Made by a program: the position numbers and the translations under genes. DNA of 64,000 bases from Lachnospiraceae bacterium (GTDB lineage Bacteria; Bacillota; Clostridia; Lachnospirales; Lachnospiraceae), in assembly GCA_004558185.1 (NCBI GenBank), contig SFDP01000011.1, positions 6,582 to 70,581 on the forward strand, written 5' to 3'. The notes beneath the pieces are model-generated. The model saw only the letters and a program-made list of their open reading frames with translations, ran no database searches and was not told the DNA's origin. Position 1 is the stretch's first letter. The number at the start of each line of letters is the position of its first letter. Positions 8,602 through 17,100 of the stretch are shown piece by piece.

Positions 8602-8731
8602 GTGATTAAAATGCTGCTAAAGCAGCAGAATGAGAGGCAGGTTGAAAGAATTAGATTCTTTCAACCCGGGATTTGTGCTGATGCACAAAGTCCCTGTGAT
8701 TAAAATGCTGCTAAAGCAGCAGAATGAGAGG
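8602..8731 (+). repeat. 36-bp direct repeats flanking two hairpins, larB-larC gap
   Basis: A 36-nt sequence occurs twice without change, at 8602-8637 and 8696-8731. Each copy contains the GCTGCT/AGCAGC hairpin and ends in AATGAGAGG. Between them lie a perfect 10-bp hairpin GTTGAAAGAA/TTCTTTCAAC (8641-8665) and a second one, roughly GGGATTTGTGC/GCACAAAGTCCC (8668-8694). The first copy opens a reading frame from ATG 8611 of only about 30 codons. The second copy supplies the larC ribosome binding site. It may be a duplicated intercistronic signal setting larC output or mRNA processing. Confidence 0.75.
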
Positions 8732-8735
8732 AAGA

Positions 8736-10016
8736 ATGAAAATTTTATATTTAGATTGCGGTATGGGAGCGGCAGGAGATATGCTGGCAGGAGCACTGCT
8801 GGAGCTGTTGCCGGACAGGGAGGCGTTTATCAAAAAAATAAATGGCCTGAAAATTCCCGAAGTGGTGGTAAAAGCAGAAAAATCCATAAAATGCGGAATT
8901 CGGGGAACCCATTTTCAGGTCAAGGTAAAGGGGAAGGAAGAAGAGGAGCACTATGGCCATTCCCATCATGATCATGGCAGTCATGAACATTCTCATGTGC
9001 ATATCGGACATACTCACGAGCGTACCGGACACACTCACGAGCATTCTCATGCACATAGTGACCATGCACAGGGGCATCATACTCACAGCCGCTTGAAGGA
9101 AATTGAGCACCTGGTGGGAGAACTGCCGCTGTCTGCCAAGGTAAAGGAAAATATACTGGCGGTATACCGCCTCATTGCCCAGGCAGAAAGTAAGGTACAT
9201 GGAATGCCTGTGGAGGAAATCCATTTTCACGAGGTGGGAACCGTGGATGCACTGACGGATATTGCAGCGGTCTGTCTGCTGATGGAGGAACTGGCTCCTG
9301 ACCGGGTGGTAGTTTCTCCCATACATATAGGCAGCGGTCAGGTGAAATGTGCTCATGGTATTTTACCTGTACCGACACCAGCAACTGCTCATCTTTTGCA
9401 AAATGTACCAATTTATGGGGGAAAAATCAAGGGAGAGTTATGTACACCTACAGGAGCAGCCCTGCTCAAATACTTTGCAGCCTCCTTTGGGGATATGCCG
9501 CTGATGCAGATAAAGGCCATCGGCTACGGAATGGGAAAGAAGGATTTTGAGGCAGCAAACTGCGTAAGAGCCTTATGGGGAGAAAGCCAAGATGGAGAGG
9601 ATGCGGTCTGGGAGCTGTCCTGCAACGTAGACGATATGACCCCGGAGGCAATAGGCTTTGCTCAGGAGGAGCTTCTGGCAGCAGGGGCTTTAGAAGCCTA
9701 CACGATCCCTGTAGGAATGAAAAAATCCCGCCCGGGAATCTGTTTATCCCTTCTGTGTAAGGAGGAAAAAAGAGAGAGCCTTGTACAGGCGCTGTTTAAA
9801 TATACCACAACACTGGGGATACGAGAAAGAAAACTGCACCGATACGTTCTGGAAAGAACTCTTCGGGAAGAAAACACGCCTCTGGGAACGGTCAGGGTAA
9901 AGGAGGCCGCAGGATACGGGGTTTCAAGAAAAAAATACGAATATGAGGATTTGGCCGGACTGGCAAGAAAAAACGGTATGAGCCTGGAGGAAGTGGTTCA
10001 AAGGCTGGACAGATAA
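8736..10016 (+). CDS. larC: LarC, nickel insertion protein, single uninterrupted frame
   Basis: 426-aa CTP-dependent nickel insertase completing the pincer cofactor. The N terminus MKILYLDCGMGAAGDM is the LarC1 signature. A histidine-rich loop of about 45 residues (near residues 73-119, many HxH pairs) probably binds or stores Ni2+. FHEVGTVDALTDI, CTPTGAALL and CNVDDMTPEAIGFA follow. In Lactobacillus plantarum larC is split by a programmed frameshift; here both halves are in one frame. ATG 8736 follows GAGAGG; the ATG at 8724 lies inside the ribosome site. Confidence 0.95.
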   Translation: MKILYLDCGMGAAGDMLAGALLELLPDREAFIKKINGLKIPEVVVKAEKSIKCGIRGTHFQVKVKGKEEEEHYGHSHHDHGSHEHSHVHIGHTHERTGHTHEHSHAHSDHAQGHHTHSRLKEIEHLVGELPLSAKVKENILAVYRLIAQAESKVHGMPVEEIHFHEVGTVDALTDIAAVCLLMEELAPDRVVVSPIHIGSGQVKCAHGILPVPTPATAHLLQNVPIYGGKIKGELCTPTGAALLKYFAASFGDMPLMQIKAIGYGMGKKDFEAANCVRALWGESQDGEDAVWELSCNVDDMTPEAIGFAQEELLAAGALEAYTIPVGMKKSRPGICLSLLCKEEKRESLVQALFKYTTTLGIRERKLHRYVLERTLREENTPLGTVRVKEAAGYGVSRKKYEYEDLAGLARKNGMSLEEVVQRLDR

Positions 10017-10027
10017 GTTCCTGATCA

Positions 10028-10092
10028 CGGCCTGCAACAAGTGGCGTGAGGATATTCGGATAGCTACCTGCTGCGGGCCGCAATATTTTTCT
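10028..10092 (+). terminator. Terminator of the nickel/lar unit
   Basis: CGGCCTGCAACA (10028-10039) pairs, with G-U pairs, to TGCTGCGGGCCG (10069-10080) around a smaller inner stem, followed by a T-rich run ending near 10092. It sits between convergent larC and the decayed two-component genes. Confidence 0.6.
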
Positions 10093-10234
10093 ACAGCTTT
10101 AGATAAACGGAGGAAAGAAAGACGCCTTCCTCTGCCCTGAAATCTGCATCTCCATAAGCAGCTTCGGCGATTGCCTGAATGGAAGCAAGGCCGATGCCGA
10201 AATCCTTCCGTTTAGAGGTAAATGAATCCCCCTT
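10091..10234 (-). pseudogene. Remnant C terminus of an AgrC/LytS-type histidine kinase
   Basis: On the minus strand a 47-codon open stretch reads KGDSFTSKRKDFGIGLAS and ends in VFLSSVYLKL before a stop. This is the G2-box end of a GHKL ATPase domain of AgrC-like kinases. The rest of the kinase is missing: the frame runs directly into the end of the response regulator's LytTR domain. A deletion removing the kinase body and perhaps the last residues of the regulator is the simplest explanation. Confidence 0.75.
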
Positions 10235-10943
10235 GTGCGGTCAAAAAGATATGTCTCCAGAGCTTTTTTTGCCTTTCCCAGGGTTTCACGCCGGATTGGA
10301 ACGTTTTTCCCATTCTGCATATGAAAACATCTGAGCTCATTATCTATATATTCCACAAAAGTAAGATTGACGGTAAAGCTTTTATGAGGATGGAAAAACG
10401 GCTGTTCCTCCAGTTGAGGCAGGAGGTTTTGGAGCTTTTCATAAACTTCTATCACCTTTCCGCCCTCCAAACAGATAAAAACCAGTCGTGCCTGCTGTTC
10501 CAGATAGAGAATACCGGAAATCCGTATTTTGCCATCTTCCCATTTTTCTGAATGAGCAGACAGGGAGCGTTGTCTTTTTTCATTTTTGCAAGGGTTAGAA
10601 TTTCTTTAATATCTGCTTCCTCATAGGGCTTTTCAATATATTTGAGGGCAGACAGACGATAACTCTCCAGGGTATGCTCCGTACTGGTGGTAATAAAGGC
10701 CAGGGGCGTTTCCCGATCAATCTGCCGTATCTTCTTCACCGTTTCTACACCGGTCATTCCACCCATATAAATATCCATCAGCAGCAGATCGAATTTTTGC
10801 ATTTGATAGTTTTCCAGTAATGCTTCTCCACTCTCATAGAGGGTGTATTTATTGGGAATATCACTGCGGTTTAAAATATCTGTCAGCTTTTCCGCTTCTT
10901 TTGCGGTATCCTCACAAAGAGCTATTCTCAGCGGCTCTTCCAT
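10235..10943 (-). pseudogene. LytTR-family response regulator, frameshifted
   Basis: The N terminus (MEEPLRIALCEDTAKEAEKL) is a receiver domain with the phosphoacceptor Asp in LLLMDIYMGG, conserved Thr and Lys in FITTSTEH and YIEKPYEEAD. The frame shifts at the run of four T at 10527-10530 (AAAA on the coding strand). One extra A restores a LytTR DNA-binding domain continuing KIRISGILYLEQQ and on through FFHPHKSFTVNL and VPIRRETL. Read as is, the protein would have only ~35 unrelated residues after the receiver. ATG 10943 follows AGGAAAGG. A sequencing slip is possible, but the adjoining truncated kinase favours real decay. Confidence 0.8.
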
Positions 10944-10983
10944 AAATCCTTTCCTCATCAACTACTCTAAAGTAAATTATAAT

Positions 10984-11148
10984 GATGTTAGGGTCAAAAG
11001 CCCCTAACTATGATACCTACGGATTGTTACGTACTTCGTACTCCCACAATCCTGCAAAATATTCGCATATCGTGTTTGGCGGGCCTCAAGGACATTCACC
11101 CACATTTGAGCAAGCTCATGTGGGTTCAGACCTTTTGACCCTGGTATC
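10984..11148 (+). mobile_element. Short inverted-repeat element, family B, copy 1
   Basis: 165-bp element with inverted ends GATGTTAGGGTCAAAAG and (reverse complement) GATACCAGGGTCAAAAG. TTATAAT occurs directly on both sides (10977-10983 and 11149-11155), extending to 7 of 8 bp as a target duplication. It contains internal palindromes (CCCACAT..ATGTGGG) and no convincing gene. Its twin lies inverted at 13758-13915. It is inserted about 40 bp upstream of the decayed regulator, in a TATAAT-like sequence that may have been its promoter. The 160 bp between this copy and the next gene show nothing recognisable. Confidence 0.85.
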
Positions 11149-11309
11149 TTATAATGAGAAAGCACAAAAATTCAATTTGTCAAGCCCCAATTTTTACATC
11201 AAAAGGGTATGATTTCGTACTTGGGAAGAATTAATCAGCGCTTCTTTAAATCCGTATGTACCCCATTAAGATTAGTTAATAAGCTGTACTGTAAGAGCTC
11301 TGACAGGAT

Positions 11310-12263
11310 TTATTCTTTGAATTCCCCGGCTGCGGAATCTGAATTGTGCTTCCTCTCCGCCAGCCTTGCCTGTAATTCTTCGATTTGTTCCTTTAAGCTG
11401 CTGTTCTCGTCTTGTAATCCGCTTACCTCGCCCTTTAGGCTGGTATTCTCACCCTTCAGGCTGGTATTCTCGCCCTTTAGACTGGTATTCTCGCCTTGTA
11501 ATCCGTTTACTTCTCCTTTCAGCAGCCGGATATCCCTCTCTAAGGTTTTCTCTCTTCGTTCAGCCAGTTCTCTGGCGATACAGCGTTCCCTCACCAGCCA
11601 GTCTGCATTGGCTTCAAGTATGGCCTTAGCCGCTTCCCCCAGGTATTCATTTTCCTTTACCAACATTTTCATTTCCTCCCAGGTTTCTGCCTTAAACAAT
11701 CCGGCCCAATGGTCTAAGCCACTGGCCCTGTCCTCTTCGTTTGCCAGCTCGATTTGATTTAAGCTTACCACAGAAAGTGTAAATTTACTACTATATCGAT
11801 AAAAGTTTCTGATATTCAGTAATTCGTACTTGGCGTAAAATTCGGGATACTCCGGGAAAAGAGTGTAATTCAGAAAAGCGGTATGATGAACCGGAAGGGC
11901 TTCCTCGTACTCCTGGCCCCGGTAGAGCTGGTCAAAGCTGCGGCATAGGTAAGAAAGGGAGCGCTCCGGCCAGTTATGCTGGTTAGTCACCTGCATCTCC
12001 AGATTAAGGATGGTGTGATCGTTTAACAGCACCTTCACATCCATAACAAACTCTTTTCCAGTGATTTCCTCTGCCAGGTTAATGGGATTCATAATGGTGA
12101 TGGATTTGATTTCCTCGGGTTTAAGATGTAATAATGAACAGACCAGACCGACCAATACCTTTTTATGCTTTTGCAGTATGTAGCGAAACAGATAATCGTT
12201 AGTCATATTGAACCGGATTCTTCCGGTACCCTCAAGACAGGGCAGATATGTCCTTTGCTTCAT
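11310..12263 (-). CDS. Rpn-family nuclease-like protein (PD-(D/E)XK transposase family)
   Basis: 317-aa protein of the Rpn/YhgA family, DNA nucleases linked to RecA-independent recombination and possibly phage defence. MTNDYLFRYIL near residue 20, the core MDVKVLLNDHTILNLEMQV (residues ~84-102; candidate catalytic Asp and ExQ) and ERSLSYLCRSFDQLYRG are typical. The C terminus (residues ~215-300) is a coiled coil made of GENTSLK heptads. It starts at ATG 12263 behind AAAGGAGA. It stands alone in a repeat-rich region, flanked by mobile elements. Confidence 0.85.
   Translation of the reverse strand: MKQRTYLPCLEGTGRIRFNMTNDYLFRYILQKHKKVLVGLVCSLLHLKPEEIKSITIMNPINLAEEITGKEFVMDVKVLLNDHTILNLEMQVTNQHNWPERSLSYLCRSFDQLYRGQEYEEALPVHHTAFLNYTLFPEYPEFYAKYELLNIRNFYRYSSKFTLSVVSLNQIELANEEDRASGLDHWAGLFKAETWEEMKMLVKENEYLGEAAKAILEANADWLVRERCIARELAERREKTLERDIRLLKGEVNGLQGENTSLKGENTSLKGENTSLKGEVSGLQDENSSLKEQIEELQARLAERKHNSDSAAGEFKE
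11434..11496 (-). repeat. 21-bp tandem repeat coding GENTSLK heptads
   Basis: Three adjacent 21-bp units (11434-11454, 11455-11475, 11476-11496) differ at only a few positions, and partial units continue on both sides. Each encodes one heptad, so gain or loss of a unit keeps the frame and changes the coiled-coil length by one turn pair. Confidence 0.85.
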
Positions 12264-12296
12264 GATGTGTCTCCTTTGAATGAATTGAATTATGCC

Positions 12297-12578
12297 AGTA
12301 CAACGCTTTAATTAACCGGACTTGTCTATTTCTTCCATAGTAGAAATTCAAAAGTTCTTAGCGTAGCCCGTTGCACCTATATTTTTTTGAATTGGAATCT
12401 GAAAGAAATATTCTGCGTCTTTAATCTGGTGATTAAGAAAACATAAGTGCGTATACTGATGTGTTTCATTAAACTTGAAATAAATAATGACATTCCTGAA
12501 TATATCCCATATATAATATATAGAATAGCATATATATACTGTGTTGTAAAGTGGGTAATTCTAAGAAAACGCTGTACT
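12297..12578. mobile_element. Inverted-repeat element, family C, long copy (degenerate)
   Basis: 282-bp non-coding stretch with ends AGTACAACGCTTT and (reverse complement of the right end) AGTACAGCGTTTT. Its interior shares a conserved block with the adjoining element: GTCTATTT, then TTAGCGTAGCCCG, a T run, and ATTCTGCGT. No gene and no clear target duplication are seen. The remaining internal sequence is AT-rich. Confidence 0.6.
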
Positions 12579-12740
12579 AGTGCAACGGTTTTAAATTAAC
12601 TACACCATATCACTTGTCTATTTTCCCGATAGCACAGGACAAAAATCTTCAGCGTAGCCCGCTACGCCTACGTTTTTTGCCCTGCACTCTCAGAAAAATA
12701 TACTGCGTGAATAGTGCAGTTATTTAGAAACCGTTACACT
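12579..12740. mobile_element. Inverted-repeat element, family C, short copy
   Basis: 162-bp element that directly abuts the long copy. Its ends are AGTGCAACGGTTT and (reverse complement) AGTGTAACGGTTT, matching over about 23 bp with few differences. The right end borders a truncated reading frame at 12742, so insertion probably destroyed that gene. No target duplication is evident. Confidence 0.65.
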
Positions 12741-12741
12741 A

Positions 12742-12942
12742 GCTGATGTACAGGAAGAAATCAAGCATAACAATCTGACAGGGGAACGCTATACCATGCA
12801 GCTTAGCTTGTCTCATGAAGGAGAGTTCGGTTTTACGGCAGTCCTTACCCTTAAGCTGGACAAGGAAAATAGCGGGCTTTTTGCACAAGAAGTGAATTGG
12901 GAAAAAGTATTAGTGGATACCACTTACCGCTTGCAAAGATGA
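12742..12942 (+). pseudogene. C-terminal relic of an unknown protein
   Basis: A 66-codon open stretch begins right at the end of the family C element and ends in TGA. The translation ADVQEEIKHNNLTGERY, then MQLSLSHEGEFGFTAVLTL and WEKVLVDTTYRLQR, looks like real protein with alternating beta-strand character, but has no usable start of its own. I do not recognise the family. It is followed 35 bp later by a small membrane protein gene on the same strand, suggesting that the parent gene headed a small operon. Confidence 0.6.
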
Positions 12943-12977
12943 GGTTTTCTGCTACAATACAGTATGGAGGAAACCTG

Positions 12978-13370
12978 ATGAAGACTAAGGAAACAAGAGT
13001 AATTATTGCTCTGCTTGCAATGCTTATCCTGCTCTCCCAGGCCGGCTTTAAGACAATGGAAGCCGGTTCCTTTAAGGTGCCCTCGTTAAAAAACTCACAG
13101 GCAAGTATTCAGTCTCACTCCCCCTATGACCATTCCTATGCCAGGTCTTGTACCGGCACTGCTATCACAGGAATGCAGGGGGTGTTGTATCTTGTGCAAA
13201 GGACAGGAAGCTGGTGGCAGGAAAGAAATCCACTGGTAATTTCTCTGATTTCTGCGTTGCTTACCTGTTTATTGATCATTTTCTATGTAATTTTCCTTAT
13301 GGGGAGTCAACCCCGAAAGGAAGAGACAGCAATCCTGCACTATATCCACGCACAGGATGGAAAAAAATAA
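12978..13370 (+). CDS. Small membrane protein of unknown function
   Basis: 130 aa, started at ATG 12978 behind GGAGG (12967-12970 region). It has an N-terminal hydrophobic segment (VIIALLAMLILLSQAGF), probably a signal anchor or signal peptide, a polar middle with one Cys, and a second hydrophobic segment near residues 85-110 (LVISLISALLTCLLIIFYVIF), then a charged tail. It lies between a gene relic and another small membrane protein on the same strand. No family recognised. Confidence 0.6.
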   Translation: MKTKETRVIIALLAMLILLSQAGFKTMEAGSFKVPSLKNSQASIQSHSPYDHSYARSCTGTAITGMQGVLYLVQRTGSWWQERNPLVISLISALLTCLLIIFYVIFLMGSQPRKEETAILHYIHAQDGKK

Positions 13371-13384
13371 TTGACCTCCATTTT

Positions 13385-13405
13385 AGCCTATGGAAACCAT
13401 AGGCT
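13385..13405 (+). terminator. Perfect 9-bp hairpin between small membrane genes
   Basis: AGCCTATGG / CCATAGGCT with an AAA loop, followed by TATTT rather than a clean T run. It may be a weak terminator or an mRNA stabiliser between the two small genes. Confidence 0.4.
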
Positions 13406-13464
13406 TATTTGCGTACCCATTTTTTCATAGCAAAGAAGTAGAATACTTCAAAATGGAGGTAAAA

Positions 13465-13611
13465 ATGAATAATCTGATTTTAATCATATTCTTCTTCATT
13501 GAGGTGGTAATCGGCCTGGCATCCACCCTGTATCTGGCACTCTCTCTTTTCGTGGTTCTGGGACAGAAAATCTATCGAAAATGTAAATACGGTGCCTCAC
13601 TGTACGATTAA
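13465..13611 (+). CDS. 48-aa single-span membrane peptide
   Basis: MNNLILIIFFFIEVVIGLAS begins a peptide whose first ~32 residues are almost entirely hydrophobic, followed by a basic tail (KIYRKCKYG). ATG 13465 is chosen because TGGAGGT lies 6 bp upstream; the longer frame from 13390 would begin inside the hairpin region. A strong terminator follows at 13633. No family recognised; the pairing with the upstream small membrane gene suggests a joint role. Confidence 0.6.
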   Translation: MNNLILIIFFFIEVVIGLASTLYLALSLFVVLGQKIYRKCKYGASLYD

Positions 13612-13632
13612 GAAAATAATAGAGCGTTTAGC

Positions 13633-13673
13633 CAAAGAAGCAGCCACCTCCTGTAGGAAGGGCTGCTTCTTTG
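13633..13673 (+). terminator. Rho-independent terminator
   Basis: CAAAGAAGCAGCC (13633-13645) pairs perfectly with GGCTGCTTCTTTG (13661-13673). It ends the small membrane gene pair. Confidence 0.75.
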
Positions 13674-13757
13674 ATTGTAAAGGATTTAGAAGGTAATCAG
13701 AAGATTCTCCTACTGGATAAAGGCCAAGAAATCTGTTATAATCTTAACAGTTTTAAT

Positions 13758-13915
13758 GATACCAGGGTCAAAAGGTCTGAACCCACATGAGCTTGCTCAA
13801 ATGTGGGTGAATGTCCTTGAGACCCGCCAAAATATGAGCTTAAAAGTGGGTGTGGGAGTACGAAGTACGTAACAATCCGTAGGTATCATAGTTAGAGGCT
13901 TTTGACCCTAACATC
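13758..13915 (-). mobile_element. Short inverted-repeat element, family B, copy 2
   Basis: 158-bp inverted copy of the element at 10984-11148; the two are nearly identical except for a short central stretch. Perfect 8-bp target duplication GTTTTAAT at 13750-13757 and 13916-13923. It lies 20 bp from a family A element. The spacer between terminator and element (13674-13757) shows no gene. Confidence 0.9.
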
Positions 13916-13935
13916 GTTTTAATTTTACTAATGTG

Positions 13936-14076
13936 ATAACGATTCAGAGCCATGCAAATTTACATTCTGCGAATGCTCGCATTCAAACAGAATTGTAAAT
14001 TTATATGGCGAAGTAACCACATGAACAAAAGGAAAGCTGCCAAGCAGCGATTTTGTGAATGGGGTTCTGAATATAC
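13936..14076 (+). mobile_element. Short inverted-repeat element, family A, copy 2
   Basis: 141 bp, same orientation as the copy at 6906. Left end ATAACGATTCAGAGCC; right end reads, reversed, GTATATTCAGAACC. Perfect 8-bp target duplication CTAATGTG at 13928-13935 and 14077-14084. It ends 39 bp before the start of the large surface-protein gene and therefore lies in its leader or promoter region. Confidence 0.88.
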
Positions 14077-14115
14077 CTAATGTGAAAGCATTTTTAGCAT
14101 GAAAGGAACATAAAG

Positions 14116-17100
14116 ATGAAGCTCAAATTTGTAAGTCTGATTCTTATCATCAGTCTGATTTTTACCTCTGTACAGTTGCCTGTTTTTGCGGAAAATATAG
14201 CTGATGGTGGAGGCTCTCAGGAAGATACGGTGAATATAGCCGGTTTGTCTCAAGAAGAAATGGCGAATACTGTAGGAGGAACGCAGAATGTGCCACTTGA
14301 CACGGTAGATGGGGCTTCTAAGCAGATAGAACAAGAGGCAGGCAGCGGACAGGCGGTACAATCGCAAGACAGCAGCCGGAACGGTTTGGCAACAGACGCA
14401 GGGCAGAACAGTCAGCCGCAGGACAGCAGCCAGAACGATTCGGCAACAGACGCAGGGCAGAACAGTCAGCCGCAAGACAGCAGCCAGAACGGTTTGGCAA
14501 CAGACGCAGGGCAGAACAGTCAGCCGCAGGACAGCAGCCGGAACGATTTGGCAACAGACGCAGGGCAGAACAGTCAGCCGCAGGACAGCAGCCGGAACGA
14601 TTCGGCAACAGACGCAGACCAGAACGGGCAGGCATCAGACAGCCGTCAGAATGCTCAGCCGACAGATAGCAGCACAGACGATGCTTCTGCCGGGGAATCG
14701 GTATCCGATAATGAGCTGCCGGCAGAAACCGTATCCTCAGGGGATATGCCTGAAATAAAGCGCACAGCCGTCAGAATGCTGGGAGTTCAGGCTGCCGCCG
14801 GAAATACAATTTATGTAGGAAAACCTAACGGAGTGCAGACGGGTACTGAGAGCAATCCCTATGAAGATCTGGCTACTGCAGTAGAAAAGGTACAGTCCGG
14901 GGGCACCATTATCATCATGGCCGGAGCCTATTGTAATGATCAGGCCGAAGCCGGTGGTCAGGGAACCAATCAGCCGCTGGTAATTGATAAGCCCGTGACG
15001 ATTCAGGGAATGAAAGGAGATACCAAGCCCAGCCTGTATTCCCGCCGGGGAGGCTACATTCTGAAGGCAGATGTTACTCTGAAAGATTTTGACTTTAACT
15101 ATATTGGACAGCGCAATGGTATTTTTGCCAATGGGTATAGCCTGACCATAGAAAACGTAGGTAATTCCACAGCCGCTAATGGAGGAAAATATATAGACAT
15201 CTATGCCGGCGGCTTTGGTGGTGAGGCTTCCGGAGAAAATGGGCAGATCACCATCAGTGGTACCTCTACGGCCATAGGAAATGTTTATGGAGGAGGCTAT
15301 GGGGAAGATTATACGAAGCAGGCAGTAATTACCCTGAATGGAAGTGTGAACAGGATAGGGAATATTTACGGCTCAGGAAACGGAAGCATAGTAGCAGGAA
15401 GTGTAACCATCAATCTAAATGACAGTAATCTCAGAAATGTTTATGGGGATATGGGGGAAGGAGTAGGAGCCGATGTGGTGTTTACTTCTCACCAGAAATC
15501 CTATGAGATTCTTTCCCTGACAGGAATAAACAAGCTGACGGTTGCAGGCGGAACCCTCAGGCCTAAAGCGCTGAACAATGGAGTGGCGGTAGAAATCAGA
15601 AGCGGTGGGGCTTTGGATTTAACCGCAGTAATGAAAAATAACAATAAAGCCTTTTCCATTAGTCAATTGATCGGAGGAGGCACTCTGCTGATGGGGAATG
15701 AGGATACGCTTACGGTAGCGGGGAGTGTAAGCGGTATCACCGATTTTCAGAGCACCTGGCAGCAGTCTATGCTGGATACGGTTTCCGGTTTTGTTACACC
15801 GGGCAACACCTACATCAAAACACCCTTGGACACGAAGGATGATGCCTTTACCTTCACTCCTAATTCCTCCCAGAAGGATATTAAGCTGGTAAAAACCGTG
15901 GTTATGGGTGCAGGAGGAACGGAGCACATAGAGTGGGTGGCAAAAAAGGAGAGTACAGTAGTGCCTCCGACAGAAAAGAGCCTGCAGGGAGCTACCGTTA
16001 ACGTAGCAGGAACCTATCTGTATAACGGTGGCTTCCAGACGCCTGAGGCAGGAAACGTTTCCGTCTCGCTGCCTGGAGGGGCTGCGGTGGAAAAAGAGGC
16101 ATACACCATTTTGGCTGGTAATAATCGTAATGCAGGAACAGCAAGTATCACCGTAACAGCCAAAGAAAACAGCGGCTACACCGGAGAAGCATCAGGAACC
16201 TTCACCATTTCTCCTGTCCCTATTACGGTAACGGCTGATCCGGCAGAGGTTTTTTACGGACAGTCCTCTCCCAAGCTGACCTATCAGATTACTTCCGGCT
16301 CATTGGTATCGGGAGAGAGTCTGAATGGCTCTTTACAGGTGGCTCAAGGGGAAATGAAGATTACGCAGGGAACACTAACGGATAACAAGAATCCCAATTA
16401 TAAGATTACCTTTATTGAAAATACCTTCACCCAAAAGGAAACGACTCCCAAAATAGAGATCATTCCTGATAACAGGAACCAGACACCGGGCGGAAGTGTT
16501 CAGCTTCAGGTAAATATCTCCAATCCTTATGATGCTGCACTTAAGGATTTGCCGACACCGGAGCTGACCTGGCAGGCGGGCAGTGAGGCAAAGCAGAAAA
16601 TCGTGAATAATACCTTTGTAATTCCTGCCACTGTCAGTGCCGGCACAACGATTACTATAGAAGCAACTACAGGCAGGGTGAACGGCAGGTATGCGGCAGG
16701 GAGTGCAGTAACCACCGTCAAGGTCAGTGACAAAACCAGCGGGGATGTAAAGATCGGTGTCCAGGTTTCGGATTTGGAGTATGGAAATATTCCGAGTGTG
16801 AAGGCAGAGCTGATTGGAGAAACTGCCACAGGGAAATGGAGCTACACCTACTGTAAGAAGGAGGAAGGAAAATTCCAGGAATTGACTGCATTATTGAATT
16901 CCTCCGGCCTTCTTCCGGCAGGCTCCTATCTGGTGAAGGTCAGCTATGAGGATAGCAGCCGGATTGGAGAAAAGACGGCAGAGTTTACGGTCATCCCGAA
17001 AAAGCTAACGGTAGGAATGAATGCAGCCGGAGTGAGTAAAGTCTATGATAAAACGGTGGAAGTTAAGGGACAACTGCCCACTATTACGTTAAGAGGGGCA

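Noticed and set aside
8611..8703. About 30-codon leader peptide before larC
   Set aside because: Begins inside the repeated hairpin cassette with no independent ribosome site; more likely non-coding structure.
10527..10530. Programmed frameshift in the response regulator
   Set aside because: The AAAA run lacks a clear slippery heptamer and the partner kinase is deleted, so decay is simpler.
10982..11212. 76-codon plus-strand frame
   Set aside because: It runs through a family B inverted-repeat element; codons follow the repeat, no ribosome site.
14318..14635. 105-codon minus-strand frame with repeats, and possible CRISPR-like array
   Set aside because: Shadow of the 54-bp coding repeats of the surface protein; units are adjacent without spacers.
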